Source of the DNA: Pelomonas baiyunensis
GTDB taxonomy: Bacteria > Pseudomonadota > Gammaproteobacteria > Burkholderiales > Burkholderiaceae_C
DNA length: 64,000 bases
Direction: 5' to 3'
Assembly (NCBI RefSeq): GCF_043555935.1
Contig: NZ_JBIGIB010000001.1
Coordinates: 1,178,001-1,242,000 of the forward strand
The translations under genes were made by a program, and so were the position numbers. Positions 36,054 through 45,855 of this stretch are shown one piece after another (position 1 is the stretch's first letter; each line of letters begins with the position of its first letter). Under the pieces are notes generated by a model. The model was not told the origin of the DNA. It saw only the letters and a list, made by a program, of their open reading frames with translations, and ran no database searches.

Positions 36054-36158
36054 GCGGGTTCCTGTGTGCGTGGGGGCGGGCATCCTATGCGCTCTCAACG
36101 CGCCGGAGGGCACTGCGGTGCGACAAGAACCCAACGGCGCTGGTTACCGTGTGTGACG

Positions 36159-36176
36159 CGCCCGGCTCCCCGGGCG
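36159..36176 (-). terminator. hairpin after the AraC regulator gene
   Basis: A 7-base-pair GC stem CGCCCGG / CCGGGCG with a 4-base loop begins 4 bases past the regulator's stop. No T run follows; it may be a weak terminator. Confidence 0.35.
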
Positions 36177-36180
36177 ACGC

Positions 36181-36990
36181 TTACGCCTCGGCAAAGAAGC
36201 GGCTGGGCGGCATGCCCACCGTGCGGGTGACCATGGCGGTGAAGGCGCTGGCGCTGGCGTAGCCCAACTCGGTGGCGATGTGGCTCATGGGCTGGCCGCG
36301 GGCTGCCAGCGTCAGCGCGTGGGCCAGCAGCAACTGGGAGCGCCACTGGGCAAAGCTGGTTCCCAGCTGCTCGCGGAACAGGCGGCTCAGCGTGCGCGGG
36401 CTGGCGCCGGCTTCGGCGGCCCAGGCGTCCAGCCCGCCCAGCCGCCCGGGCTCGCGCAGCATGGCTTCGCACAGGCGGCGCAGGCGCGCGTCTTGCGGCA
36501 GCGCCACGCCCAGGGCCAGCGGGCGGGCGCGTTGCAGTTCCACCAGCAGCAGGGCCTCCAGGCAGGCGCGGCGCTCGCGGTCGGCGGGGCTCTCGGGCGG
36601 AAGCGGGTCGGGCAGGGCGGGCAGGGCTTGCACCACTTCCCGCATCAGGGGCGACACCTCCAGCACACGGCCCAGGCGCCAGGCCTCGCCGGGCAACAGG
36701 TCGGGCTGCAGGTACAGCGTGCGCAGGTCGCAGCGCTCGATGGCCGTCACCGCGTGTTCCAGCCGCGGCGGAATCCACACCGCCCGCGACGGCGGCACGA
36801 TGTACGTGGACGCGGCCGTGCTCACGCGCACCGCGCCGGTCATCGAGAACACCAACTGGGCCCAGGTGTGCTGGTGGGGGTGGATGTCGGTCAGGTGCTC
36901 CAGCAAGCGCGACTTGGCGCGCAGCGGCCGCTCCGGCGTGGGGGCGAAGCGGTCGGGCGCGAAGGCAGGAAAGCTGCGGCGGCGTGACAT
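36181..36990 (-). CDS. AraC family transcriptional regulator (cupin type)
   Basis: A 269-residue regulator with an N-terminal cupin (HPHQHTWAQLVFSMTGAVRVST near 37-58; WIPPRLEHAV) and a C-terminal AraC helix-turn-helix pair (about 170-265; GASPRTLSRLFREQLG and MSHIATELGYASASAFTAMVTRTVG). Divergent from an MFS transporter gene across a 69-base gap, so it most likely regulates that transporter. The effector is unknown. Confidence 0.9.
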   Translation of the reverse strand: MSRRRSFPAFAPDRFAPTPERPLRAKSRLLEHLTDIHPHQHTWAQLVFSMTGAVRVSTAASTYIVPPSRAVWIPPRLEHAVTAIERCDLRTLYLQPDLLPGEAWRLGRVLEVSPLMREVVQALPALPDPLPPESPADRERRACLEALLLVELQRARPLALGVALPQDARLRRLCEAMLREPGRLGGLDAWAAEAGASPRTLSRLFREQLGTSFAQWRSQLLLAHALTLAARGQPMSHIATELGYASASAFTAMVTRTVGMPPSRFFAEA

Positions 36991-37059
36991 GGCTGAATTT
37001 CAACAGAACTTGACGAACCATCGCAACCGCGCCGCGCCGGGGCTCACCAGAATTCGGGC

Positions 37060-38316
37060 ATGAACGCCACCCTTGCTGCGTCCCTGGACGCCGGCCTGCA
37101 GCGCCGCCGCGACGTGACAACCATCTCCACCATCGGCGTGGCCCACGGCACTTCGCACTTTTTCCACATGCTGCTGCCGCCGCTGTTCCCGGCGTTCATC
37201 CAAGCGTTCGGGTTGAGCTATTCGGAGTTGGGCCTGCTGGTGACGACCTTTTTCGTCATCTCTGGTGCGGGCCAAGCGCTGTCGGGCTTTGTGGTGGACC
37301 GCATCGGCGCCCGGCCGGTGCTGTTCGCGGCCATGGCCAGCTTTTTTCTGGCCTCGGTGGCGGCGGGCCTGGCGCAAGGCTTTGGCGGGCTGATGCTGGC
37401 GGCGGCACTGGCGGGTGTGGGCAATGCGCCGTTTCACCCGGCGGACTTCACCATCCTGAACAAGCGCGTGTCGCAGGCGCGCTTGGGGCATGCGTTCTCG
37501 GTGCATGGCATCAGCGGCAACCTGGGTTGGGCGCTGGCGCCGGTGTTTTCCATTGGCATTGCCGAGGCCACGGGCAACTGGCGGCTGGCCTACCTGGGCA
37601 CGGGGCTGGTGGCGCTGGCGGTGATGGCGTTGCTGTTCTGGCAGCGCGCCGCGATTGATGATCGGCAAGGCAGCTGGGGCCATGCCAAGGCTGCATCCGG
37701 TGCGCCGAGCGAGCACGCGATGGCCTTCCTGAAGCTGCCTTCGGTATGGCTGTGCTTCTCGTTCTTTTTCTGGACCACGGCGGCGCTCTCGGCCATCCAG
37801 AGCTTTGCCAGCCCCGCCTTGCACCAGGTGTACGGCCTGCCGCTGGCGCTGACCGCCTATGTGGTGACCGGCTACATGCTGGCCGGCGCGGCCGGCATGG
37901 TCGTGGGGGGCTTTCTCGTGACCCGAGTGGAGCGGCTGGAGCGCACCATTGCCGTGGCCATGCTGTTCGCGGCGGCGCTGCTGCTGTTGACGGCGACTGG
38001 CTGGCTGCCTGGCCTGATGGCCGCCGCGGTGGCCGCGCTGGCGGGTTTTGGCACGGGTCTGGCCGGCCCCTCGCGCGACATGCTCATCAAGCGTGCCGCG
38101 CCGCCCGGCGCGACCGGCCGTGTGTACGGCACGGTGTATTCGGGGCTGGACATCGGTTTTGCACTGGCTGCGCCCGTGTTCGGCGCGTTGCTGGACCACG
38201 GGCAGCCGCGGGGCGTGTTCGCCGGCGCGGCGCTGGCGCTGCTGCTGGGCATCGGCTCGGCCGCGTGGGTGGGCGTGGGGCTGGCGCGCCGCGCGCCGCG
38301 CCCGGCGGCAGCGTGA
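37060..38316 (+). CDS. MFS transporter, fosmidomycin-resistance-like
   Basis: An inner-membrane major facilitator of 418 residues with twelve predicted helices. The HGTSHFFHMLLPPLFP opening and GNAPFHPADFTILNKRVS are seen in the Fsr-like branch; DRIGARP is the loop 2-3 signature. Substrate cannot be told from sequence. It is divergent from the cupin AraC regulator, a common regulator-efflux pair. Confidence 0.9.
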   Translation: MNATLAASLDAGLQRRRDVTTISTIGVAHGTSHFFHMLLPPLFPAFIQAFGLSYSELGLLVTTFFVISGAGQALSGFVVDRIGARPVLFAAMASFFLASVAAGLAQGFGGLMLAAALAGVGNAPFHPADFTILNKRVSQARLGHAFSVHGISGNLGWALAPVFSIGIAEATGNWRLAYLGTGLVALAVMALLFWQRAAIDDRQGSWGHAKAASGAPSEHAMAFLKLPSVWLCFSFFFWTTAALSAIQSFASPALHQVYGLPLALTAYVVTGYMLAGAAGMVVGGFLVTRVERLERTIAVAMLFAAALLLLTATGWLPGLMAAAVAALAGFGTGLAGPSRDMLIKRAAPPGATGRVYGTVYSGLDIGFALAAPVFGALLDHGQPRGVFAGAALALLLGIGSAAWVGVGLARRAPRPAAA

Positions 38317-38406
38317 TCGGCGGTGGCGTCATCGGCCCCCGGAATCAGCGGCAAAGCCTGCGGCTTGTCGCCCTACAGTGCGGGGCCCGCAGCTGACCTG
38401 ACTCCC

Positions 38407-38820
38407 ATGTCCCTTCGCGTTCTGATTGGCTTGTTGATGACTTTGGCCGCCCTCGGCCTGGCCTGGCAGCAGCGCGACGCGCTGCAGGCGCTGGCCGGGC
38501 GCGCGGCGTCGTCGGCGGGTGTGTCGGCTGCCGGCGCGACCGGTGAGGTGCGCGCCGCCACCTCGGGCCCCAGCCGCGCCGGCGCGCTGCGCAAGTGCGT
38601 GCGCGGCACTGAGGTGGCCTACACCGACGCCGACTGCCCGGCCGGCTTTGCCGCCGCGCAGGTGAAGGCGCCCCCTGTGAACGTGGTGCCGGCGACCCCG
38701 GTGCCCAAGGCGTCCGATGCAGCCAGCGGCCCCACCGCGCTGCACCGGGCGTTGGACATGACGCGTGACGACACGTTGCGCGACAAGATCATGGAGCGCC
38801 AGATCGAAGGCGCCCGTTGA
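38407..38820 (+). CDS. DUF4124-like small exported protein
   Basis: A 137-residue protein with an N-terminal membrane segment (about 4-19), an Ala/Ser-rich linker, and a short motif LRKCVRGTEVAYTDADCPAGF (about 62-82) resembling DUF4124 (cysteine pair flanking a Tyr-Thr/Ser-Asp turn). Residues 100-137 are a charged helix. Likely periplasmic; function unknown. It ends 11 bases before the TPP enzyme gene. Confidence 0.65.
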   Translation: MSLRVLIGLLMTLAALGLAWQQRDALQALAGRAASSAGVSAAGATGEVRAATSGPSRAGALRKCVRGTEVAYTDADCPAGFAAAQVKAPPVNVVPATPVPKASDAASGPTALHRALDMTRDDTLRDKIMERQIEGAR

Positions 38821-38831
38821 GGTGAAACGAG

Positions 38832-40547
38832 ATGACTGAACAAGCCACTTCCCCCGTCCTGGCCGGCCACAAGCTGGTGGAGGCGCTCATCGCCTACGGC
38901 GTCGACACCGCCTTCGGCGTGCCCGGTGAAAGCTACCTGGCCGTGCTGGACGGCTTTCACGAGCATGCCGACAAGATCCGCTTCGTGGCCTGCCGGCAGG
39001 AGGGCGGCGCCGCCTTCATGGCCGAGGCCCAGGGCAAGCTGACCGGCCGCCCCGGCATCTGCTTCGTGACGCGCGGCCCCGGTGCCACCAACGCCAGCAT
39101 CGGCCTGCACACGGCGTTTCAAGACAGCACGCCGATGATCCTGTTCATCGGCCAGGTGGCCAGCGACCAGCGCGACCGCGAGGCCTTCCAAGAGGTGGAC
39201 TACCGCCAGATGTTCGGCCCCGGCACGCTGGGCATGGCCAAGTGGGTGGGTGAGGTGCACGACCCCGAGCGCCTGCCCGAGTACGTGGCGCGCGCCTTCC
39301 ACACCGCCATGCAGGGCCGCCCCGGCCCGGTGGTGCTGGTGCTGCCGGAGGACATGCTGACCCAACCGATCACCGCGCCCGTGGTGGCGCCGGCCCGCCC
39401 GGCCGAAGCCGCGCCCACACCGGCCGCGCTGGCCGAGCTGCGCGAGCGCCTGGCCGTCGCCAAGAAGCCGCTGGTGATCGCCGGCGGTGGCGGCTGGACG
39501 CCCGCGGCCACCGCGGCGCTGCAACGCTTTGCCGAAGCCTGGGCCTTGCCGGTGGGCTGCGCCTTCCGCTTCCAGGACCTGTTCGACAACGCCCACCCGA
39601 ACTACGCCGGCGACGTCGGCATCGGCATCAATCCGAAGCTGGCCGCCCGTGTGAAAGAAGCCGACCTCATCGTCGCCATAGGCCCGCGTCTGGGCGAGAT
39701 GACGACCGGCGGCTACACGCTGCTGCAGGCCCCGCGCCCGGTGCAGCAACTCATCCACATCCACGCCGGCGCCGAGGAGCTGGGCCGCGTCTACACAGGT
39801 GAATTGCTCATCAACGCCAGCATGAGCCAGGCCGCGCTGGCGCTGGCCGAACTGCCCGCGCCGGCCGATGTGGCGTGGCGCGACTGGACCGCCCAGGCCA
39901 ATGCCGACTACCGCGCCAACCTCGAACCCACACCTGTGGCGCCGCTGGACATGGCCGAGGTGATCCGCCTGCTGGACGCCAAGCTGCCCGAGGGCACCAT
40001 CTTCACCAACGGCGCCGGCAACTACAGCGGCTGGCTGCATCGCTTCCACCGCTACACAGGCCTGCACCGCTTCGGCAAGACGCAGCTGGCCCCCACCTCC
40101 GGCGCCATGGGCTACGGCGTGCCGGCCGCGGTGGCGGCTGCGCTGCTGCAACACGACCGCTGGGCCGTGAACATCGCTGGCGACGGCGACTTCCTGATGA
40201 CCGGCCAGGAGCTGGCCACGGCCACCGGCTACGGCGCCAAGAAGCTGCTCGTGGTGGTGGTGGACAACGGCACCTACGGCACCATCCGCATGCACCAAGA
40301 GCGCGAGTACCCGGGGCGCGTGTCGGGCAGCGATCTGTTCAACCCGGACTTCGCCCAACTGGCCGAGGCCTTCGGCTTCCTGGCCTTCAAGGCCGAGCGC
40401 ACCGAAGAGGTGGGGCCGGCGCTGGATGCGGCCATTGCCGCCGGCCGCCCGGCGCTGCTGCACCTGCGGTTGTCGTCCGATGTGAGCACCTCGCGCACCA
40501 CACTGAGCGCCATCCGCCAGACGGCCTTGAAGTCCAAAGGCGCCTGA
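38832..40547 (+). CDS. thiamine pyrophosphate-binding enzyme (acetolactate synthase-like)
   Basis: A 571-residue enzyme of the acetolactate synthase/benzoylformate decarboxylase family with three TPP-family domains. The catalytic glutamate lies in CRQEGGAAFMAE (about residue 55), TRGPGATNASIGLH follows, and the TPP/Mg motif is GDGDFLMTGQ ... DNGTYGT near 455-485. No small regulatory subunit gene is adjacent, so a role in branched-chain amino acid synthesis is not implied; it may be a catabolic carboligase or decarboxylase. Reaction unknown. Confidence 0.88.
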   Translation: MTEQATSPVLAGHKLVEALIAYGVDTAFGVPGESYLAVLDGFHEHADKIRFVACRQEGGAAFMAEAQGKLTGRPGICFVTRGPGATNASIGLHTAFQDSTPMILFIGQVASDQRDREAFQEVDYRQMFGPGTLGMAKWVGEVHDPERLPEYVARAFHTAMQGRPGPVVLVLPEDMLTQPITAPVVAPARPAEAAPTPAALAELRERLAVAKKPLVIAGGGGWTPAATAALQRFAEAWALPVGCAFRFQDLFDNAHPNYAGDVGIGINPKLAARVKEADLIVAIGPRLGEMTTGGYTLLQAPRPVQQLIHIHAGAEELGRVYTGELLINASMSQAALALAELPAPADVAWRDWTAQANADYRANLEPTPVAPLDMAEVIRLLDAKLPEGTIFTNGAGNYSGWLHRFHRYTGLHRFGKTQLAPTSGAMGYGVPAAVAAALLQHDRWAVNIAGDGDFLMTGQELATATGYGAKKLLVVVVDNGTYGTIRMHQEREYPGRVSGSDLFNPDFAQLAEAFGFLAFKAERTEEVGPALDAAIAAGRPALLHLRLSSDVSTSRTTLSAIRQTALKSKGA

Positions 40548-40588
40548 GCGGCGCCAGCGATGCACTGCTGCGCAGCGACAATCCGGCC

Positions 40589-40810
40589 ATGCCTGACATT
40601 GAACTGCCCCTGCGCGGCGACTACATCGAACTCGACAAACTGTTGAAGGCCACCGGCCTGGCCGACAGCGGTGGCCAGGCCCGCGCCCTGATCGCGGCGG
40701 GCGAGGTGAGGGTGGACGGCCAGGTGGAACTGCGCAAGACCGCGAAGATACGCGCGGGCCAGGTGGTGGTGTTTGCCGGCCAGACGGTGCGCGTGGTGGC
40801 ACCGGTCTGA
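40589..40810 (+). CDS. RNA-binding S4 domain protein (YbcJ-like)
   Basis: A 73-residue S4-domain protein. The S4 pattern is clear: IELDKLLKATGLADSGGQARALIAAGEVRVDGQVELRKTAKIRAG, where the RxGDxV-like end is KIRAGQVV. It resembles E. coli YbcJ and probably binds structured RNA. Starts 41 bases after the TPP enzyme and ends 7 bases from the convergent solute-binding gene. Confidence 0.9.
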   Translation: MPDIELPLRGDYIELDKLLKATGLADSGGQARALIAAGEVRVDGQVELRKTAKIRAGQVVVFAGQTVRVVAPV

Positions 40811-40817
40811 TCCGGGC

Positions 40818-41603
40818 TCAGCGGTAACGATCCAGGATCTGGTCCAGCCGGCCGTCGGCGCGCAGTTGCCGCAGGGCCTGGTTGATGGGTTCCAGCGCGG
40901 CTGCTTCACGCGGCGAAACCGCGCAGCCCAGTTCGCTGCGGTCGATCTCCAGCACCTCGCGCAGCTCCGCTTCCGGGTGCCGTTTGATGTAGTGCTGCAG
41001 CGTCAGCCGGTCGGTCAGCGCGTAGCGCACACGGCCCAGCGCGAGGCGGCGCAGGTTGGTGTCGGCGTCCACGGTGTCCCGCCGGGCGAAGCGCTGCTGC
41101 AGCGGCTGCTCGATTTGTGGGTAGCGGTAGCCCAGCACGGTGCCCACGGGCTCATCGGCCAGCGCGGCCTTGGAGGACAGGGCCGGCGCGCCCTGGGTGG
41201 CGGCCACCACCTCGGCGGAGGTGATGAAGCGCACGGTCCACAACAGGTCGCCCTCCAGCCAGCCGGGTTGCACGTAGCAGTGCACATCGGCCTCGCCACG
41301 CATCAGCGCTGACATGGCCCGCTTGCTGGGCAGCGTGACGTACTGCAGCGGGCGCCCCAGGCGGGCGGCCATGGTTTCCGCCAGGTCTTTGAGCAAGCCG
41401 TCCACCGGGCGCTGGCCCTGCATGGCCAGCAGCGGCATGCCCTGGTTCGTGGGCACCACGTAGCGCAGGGGCTGTGGCGCTGCGGGTTGCGCCTGCGCAG
41501 CCGCGAGTGCCGTGACACCCGCGAGTGCCCAGCCCCAAGGCATCGCCCGCCGGGCCCAGTCGCCAAAGCGATGGGCATGGGCGACGGGCGAGCGCGGGGT
41601 CAT
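40818..41603 (-). CDS. orphan extracellular solute-binding protein (SBP_bac_3 type)
   Basis: A 261-residue periplasmic protein: signal peptide (about 22-40, WALAGVTALAAAQAQ), then a two-lobe SBP_bac_3 core (LLKDLAETMAARLGRPLQYVTLPSKRAMSALMRGEADVHCYV; VGTVLGYRYPQIEQ; ALTDRLTLQHYIKRHPE). There is no permease or ATPase gene nearby, so it may feed a remote transporter or a sensor. It overlaps serB by 4 bases (ATGA), implying co-translation with a cytoplasmic phosphatase. Confidence 0.85.
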   Translation of the reverse strand: MTPRSPVAHAHRFGDWARRAMPWGWALAGVTALAAAQAQPAAPQPLRYVVPTNQGMPLLAMQGQRPVDGLLKDLAETMAARLGRPLQYVTLPSKRAMSALMRGEADVHCYVQPGWLEGDLLWTVRFITSAEVVAATQGAPALSSKAALADEPVGTVLGYRYPQIEQPLQQRFARRDTVDADTNLRRLALGRVRYALTDRLTLQHYIKRHPEAELREVLEIDRSELGCAVSPREAAALEPINQALRQLRADGRLDQILDRYR

Positions 41604-42310
41604 GCCTGCAGCACGCCCAACAGCCGGTCCAGCCCGCCTTCATTGATGGCCACCATGGCCGCCGCGCGCACCTTGGGCTTGGCGTGGAAGGCCACGGACA
41701 AGCCGGCCGCGCCCATCATGGGCAGGTCGTTGCTGCCGTCACCCACGGCCATGGCTTGGTCCGGCGTGCAGCCGATGGCTTCGCAGCATTGCAGCAGCAT
41801 GCGGCGCTTTTCCTCGCCATCGCAGATGTCGCCCCACGCTTGCATGACGACACGGCCGGTGAGGGCGCCGTCGGCAATCTCCAGCTCGTTGCTGCGCACG
41901 TAGTCCATGCCCAGTTCGGCCGCGACAAAGCGCGTGAAGAACGTGAAGCCACCGGACACCAGCACCAGGGTCAGGCCCGCCGCTTTCAGCGCCGCGCACA
42001 GCTCGCGCGCGCCGGGGTTGAAGGTCAGGCGTTCGGCCAGTACACGGTCCAGCACCGTGGCCGGCACGCCGGCGAGCAACGCCAAGCGGCGGCGCAGGCT
42101 GTCCCGGAAGTCGGTGATCTCGCCGCGCATGGCAGCCTCGGTGATGGCCGCCACTTCCTCGCCCTTGCCGGCGAGGGCCGCGATCTCGTCGATGCACTCG
42201 ATGCTGATCAGCGTCGAGTCCATGTCGAAGGCGGCGAGCTTGAAGTGGGAGAGCGGCGGCAGCGTGACGCCGTCGCGCAGAACCAGACCGGAATCAGAGG
42301 TGGGGGCCAC
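41600..42310 (-). CDS. serB: phosphoserine phosphatase
   Basis: A HAD-superfamily phosphatase of 236 residues making serine from phosphoserine. The nucleophile motif is AFDMDSTLI (D29, D31), motif II is VLVSGGF, and the Mg motif is AVGDGSNDLPMM. It lacks the N-terminal ACT-like region of longer SerB proteins. The first codon is a GTG at 42310. It is followed by the solute-binding gene in an ATGA overlap. Confidence 0.95.
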   Translation of the reverse strand: MAPTSDSGLVLRDGVTLPPLSHFKLAAFDMDSTLISIECIDEIAALAGKGEEVAAITEAAMRGEITDFRDSLRRRLALLAGVPATVLDRVLAERLTFNPGARELCAALKAAGLTLVLVSGGFTFFTRFVAAELGMDYVRSNELEIADGALTGRVVMQAWGDICDGEEKRRMLLQCCEAIGCTPDQAMAVGDGSNDLPMMGAAGLSVAFHAKPKVRAAAMVAINEGGLDRLLGVLQA

Positions 42311-42378
42311 GGGAGCGAATGCAGGCGGAAGGAGTCAGGATTATCCCGGCCCGCTGCCGCCCGAGGCTTCGTGTCGCG

Positions 42379-45300
42379 TCAGGCTGTCTTGATCGGCTGC
42401 CCCAGCAACCGCAACACCTCCCGCACCACCTGCGCCCGGTCCTGCGGGCTGGACAGCGCCTTCTCGATGCGCAGCTTCTCGTTGCCCACCAGCTTGATGT
42501 TGCGGTTCTTCTGCACCAACTCGATGACGCGCATCGGGTCGATGGGCGGGTTGGGGCGGAAGTTGAGGTTGATGATGGCGGGCGACGCATCCACCTTGAT
42601 GACGCCGTAGGGCTTGGCCAGCACGCGCAGGCGGTGCAGGTCGAACAGGTTCTGGCCCTGGCTCGGCAGCTTGCCGAAGCGGTCGGTGATCTCCTCCAGC
42701 ATCGCGTCGATCTGCTCGGGCTTCTCGGCCGTGGCCAGGCGCTTGTAGAGCGAGAGGCGCACCTGCACGTCGCCGCAGTAGGCGTCGGGCAGCAGGGCGG
42801 GGGCGTGCAGGTTGATCTCGGTGTTGGTGGAGAAGGCACCGGTGGGGGAGAGCAGGTCGGGCTCGCGGCCTGACTTCAGCGCGCGCACGGCTTCGCTGAG
42901 CATGTCGTTGTAGAGCTGGAAGCCCACTTCCATCATGTTGCCGCTCTGGTTGTCGCCCAGCACCTCGCCGGCGCCGCGAATTTCCAGGTCGTGCATGGCG
43001 AGGTAGAAGCCCGAGCCCAGTTCCTCCATCGCCTGGATGGCGTCCAGCCGCTGCGTGGCCTGCTTGGTCAGGCCCTGGATGTCCGGCACCATCAAATAGG
43101 CATAGGCCTGGTGGTGGCTGCGGCCCACGCGGCCGCGCAGCTGGTGCAACTGGGCCAGGCCGAACTTGTCGGCGCGGCTGATGACGATGGTGTTGGCGCT
43201 CGGCACGTCGATGCCGGTCTCGATGATGGTGGAGCACAGCAACAGGTTGTGCTTGCCCTGCACGAACTCGCGCATGACCCGCTCCAGCTCGCGCTCGGGC
43301 ATCTGGCCGTGGGCGACGACGATGCGGGCCTCGGGCAGCAGCTCTTCGAGCTTCTGGCGCCGGTTTTCGATGGTCTCGACCTCGTTGTGCAGGAAGTAGA
43401 CCTGGCCGCCGCGCTTGAGTTCACGCAGCACCGCCTCGCGGATGGTGCCGCTGCTCTCGGCGCGCACGAAAGTCTTGATGGCCAGGCGCCGCTGCGGGGC
43501 GGTGGCAATGACCGACAGGTCACGCAGGCCTTCGAGCGCCATGCCGAGGGTTCGGGGGATGGGCGTGGCGGTCAGCGTGAGCACGTCCACCTCGGCGCGC
43601 ATGGCCTTCATGGCCTCCTTGTGGCGCACACCGAACCGGTGCTCCTCGTCGATGACCAAGAGGCCCAGGCGGTTGAATTTGACCTCGGCGGACAGCAGCT
43701 TGTGCGTGCCGACGACGATGTCGATGGACCCGTCGGCGATGCCTTCCATGGCCGCCTTGATTTCCTTCGCCGAGCGGAAGCGGCTCATCTCCGCCACTTT
43801 CACCGGCCAGGCGCCAAAGCGGTCGGCGATGTTTTGGTAGTGCTGCTCCGCCAGCAGCGTGGTGGGCGCCAGGATGGCGACTTGCTTGCCGCCCATGACG
43901 GCCACAAACGCAGCGCGCAGCGCCACCTCGGTCTTGCCGAAGCCCACGTCGCCGCAGACCAGGCGGTCCATGGGCTTCGGCGAAATCATGTCCTGAATGA
44001 CCGCGTGGATGGCGGCGCGCTGGTCCGGCGTTTCCTCAAACCCGAACGAGGCGGCAAAGGCCTCGTAGTCGTGCCCCGAGTAGCGGAAGGCGTGGCCCTC
44101 GCGGGCGGCGCGGCGGGCGTAGAGGTTCAGCAGCTCGGCCGCCGTGTCGCGCACTTGCTCGGCGGCCTTGCGCTTGGCCTTTTCCCATTGGCCTGAGCCC
44201 AGCTTGTGCAGCGGCGCTTCCTCCGGGCTTACGCCGGTGTAGCGGCCGATCAGGTGCAGTTGGGCCACCGGCACGTAGAGCGTGGCCTTGTCGGCGTACT
44301 CCAGGTGCAGGAACTCGCTCTTCTGCCCGTCGCCCAAATCGATGTTGACCAGGCCTTGATAGCGCCCGATGCCGTGGTTGATGTGCACGACCGGGTCGCC
44401 CACCTTCAGCTCCGACAGGTCCTTGATCAGCGCGTTGACATCGCTGACCTGCTCCTGCTTGCGGCGGCGGCGCGTGGTGGGCGTGGTCGCGAACAGCTCG
44501 GTCTCGGTGATGAGCTGGACAGGCCGCTCGGGGTCGACCCAAAAGAAGCCGCTGGCCAAGGGTGCGGCCGTGATCGCGTACTTCTCGCCGCCGTCCCAAA
44601 ACTCGGCCAGGTCCTTGACGGAGGGGGGATTGATCTTGTGGTCGCGCAGCTGCTCCAGCAGGCTCTCGCGCCGGCCTTCGCTCTCGGCCACCAGCAGCAC
44701 GCGGTGCGGGGTGCTTTGCAGATGGGCCTCCAGGCGCGCCAGCGGTTCCTGCACGCCGCGTTCCACGCTCACGTCGGGCAGCGGGCGGGCGAAGTCCACC
44801 GGCTCGGTGCCGCGCACCGACAGCACGGCGTGCGGTTTGGTCAGGCCGAAGAAGTCTTCGGCGGTCAGGAAGATTTCCGCCGGCGGCAGGATGGGCCGTT
44901 CCGGGTCGTGCTGCAGGAAGCGGTGGCGCTCCTTGGTGTCGGTCCAGAAACGCTGGATGGCGTCGTCCACCTCGCCGTGCAGGGCCAGGCCGGCCTCGGC
45001 GCCCAGGTAGTCGAACACGGTGGCGGTCTGCTCGAAGAAGATCGGCAGGTAGTACTCGATGCCGCCCGAGGCGATGCCTTCGCCGATGTCGCGGTAGATG
45101 CGCGACTTGCTCGGGTCGCCGTCCATCTTTTCGCGCCAGCGGTTGCGGAAGGCCTTGCGTGCGGCCTCGTCCATCGGGAACTCGCGGCCGGGCAGCAGGC
45201 GCACGTCGGGCACGGGGTAGAGGCTGCGCTGGCTGTCGGGGTCGAACACGCGGATGGAGTCCACCTCGTCGCCGAACAGGTCCACGCGGTAGGGCACGGC

Positions 45301-45855
45301 CGAACCCATCGGGAAGAGGTCGATCAAGCCGCCGCGCACCGCGTATTCGCCGGGCTGCACCACCTGGCTCACGTTCGTGTAGCCGGCCAGGGTCAGCTGG
45401 CTGCGCAGCGAGGCTTCGTCCAGGCGCTGTTTCTGCTTGAAGTTGAAGGTGGTGCCAGCCAGGAAGCTGGGCGGGGCCAAGCGGGCCAGCGCCGTGCTGG
45501 CAGGCATCAGCACCACGTCGATGGTCTTGCTCTTCTGGGCCTGCAGCAGTTCCCACAGCGTGGCCAGGCGCTCGGAGATCAGGTCCTGGTGGGGGCTGAA
45601 GCTGTCGTAGGGCAGGGTTTCCCAGTCGGGGAACACGGCCACCTTCAGCTCCGGCGCGAAAAACTTCAGCTCGTCTTCCAGCCGCTGCGTGTCGCCGGGC
45701 TCGGCGGTGAAGACGGCGGCGAGCCGGCCGGCGTCGCGTTGCTGCTGCACGAAGCGAGCCAGCAGCAGGGCGTCGGCCGAACCCAGGGGGCGCGGGTGGG
45801 TGAACTTCTTGCCGGGCTGGACGGCCGGCAGCGAGGGCAGCGTGGGGGCGGTCAT
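42379..45855 (-). CDS. mfd: transcription-repair coupling factor Mfd
   Basis: Removes RNA polymerase stalled at lesions and recruits UvrA. The 1158 residues hold an N-terminal UvrB-like region (about 1-350), the polymerase-interacting domain (RLGVGDPVVHINHG-like segment VGDPVVHINHGIGRYQG near 485-500), a superfamily 2 helicase with Walker A GDVGFGKTEVA and VIDEEHRFG, RecG-type translocation motif HQLRGRVGRS, and the C-terminal TRCF domain. Length matches the family. Divergent from the DUF885 gene over 118 bases, with a 6-base-pair hairpin at 45877-45891 in the gap. Confidence 0.97.
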   Translation of the reverse strand: MTAPTLPSLPAVQPGKKFTHPRPLGSADALLLARFVQQQRDAGRLAAVFTAEPGDTQRLEDELKFFAPELKVAVFPDWETLPYDSFSPHQDLISERLATLWELLQAQKSKTIDVVLMPASTALARLAPPSFLAGTTFNFKQKQRLDEASLRSQLTLAGYTNVSQVVQPGEYAVRGGLIDLFPMGSAVPYRVDLFGDEVDSIRVFDPDSQRSLYPVPDVRLLPGREFPMDEAARKAFRNRWREKMDGDPSKSRIYRDIGEGIASGGIEYYLPIFFEQTATVFDYLGAEAGLALHGEVDDAIQRFWTDTKERHRFLQHDPERPILPPAEIFLTAEDFFGLTKPHAVLSVRGTEPVDFARPLPDVSVERGVQEPLARLEAHLQSTPHRVLLVAESEGRRESLLEQLRDHKINPPSVKDLAEFWDGGEKYAITAAPLASGFFWVDPERPVQLITETELFATTPTTRRRRKQEQVSDVNALIKDLSELKVGDPVVHINHGIGRYQGLVNIDLGDGQKSEFLHLEYADKATLYVPVAQLHLIGRYTGVSPEEAPLHKLGSGQWEKAKRKAAEQVRDTAAELLNLYARRAAREGHAFRYSGHDYEAFAASFGFEETPDQRAAIHAVIQDMISPKPMDRLVCGDVGFGKTEVALRAAFVAVMGGKQVAILAPTTLLAEQHYQNIADRFGAWPVKVAEMSRFRSAKEIKAAMEGIADGSIDIVVGTHKLLSAEVKFNRLGLLVIDEEHRFGVRHKEAMKAMRAEVDVLTLTATPIPRTLGMALEGLRDLSVIATAPQRRLAIKTFVRAESSGTIREAVLRELKRGGQVYFLHNEVETIENRRQKLEELLPEARIVVAHGQMPERELERVMREFVQGKHNLLLCSTIIETGIDVPSANTIVISRADKFGLAQLHQLRGRVGRSHHQAYAYLMVPDIQGLTKQATQRLDAIQAMEELGSGFYLAMHDLEIRGAGEVLGDNQSGNMMEVGFQLYNDMLSEAVRALKSGREPDLLSPTGAFSTNTEINLHAPALLPDAYCGDVQVRLSLYKRLATAEKPEQIDAMLEEITDRFGKLPSQGQNLFDLHRLRVLAKPYGVIKVDASPAIINLNFRPNPPIDPMRVIELVQKNRNIKLVGNEKLRIEKALSSPQDRAQVVREVLRLLGQPIKTA

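Noticed and set aside
33990..36230. A 746-codon plus-strand frame across nadA and the DUF3395-like gene.
   Set aside because: Its composition (His/Gln/Val/Ala) is that of an antisense frame, and both opposing genes are certain or well supported.
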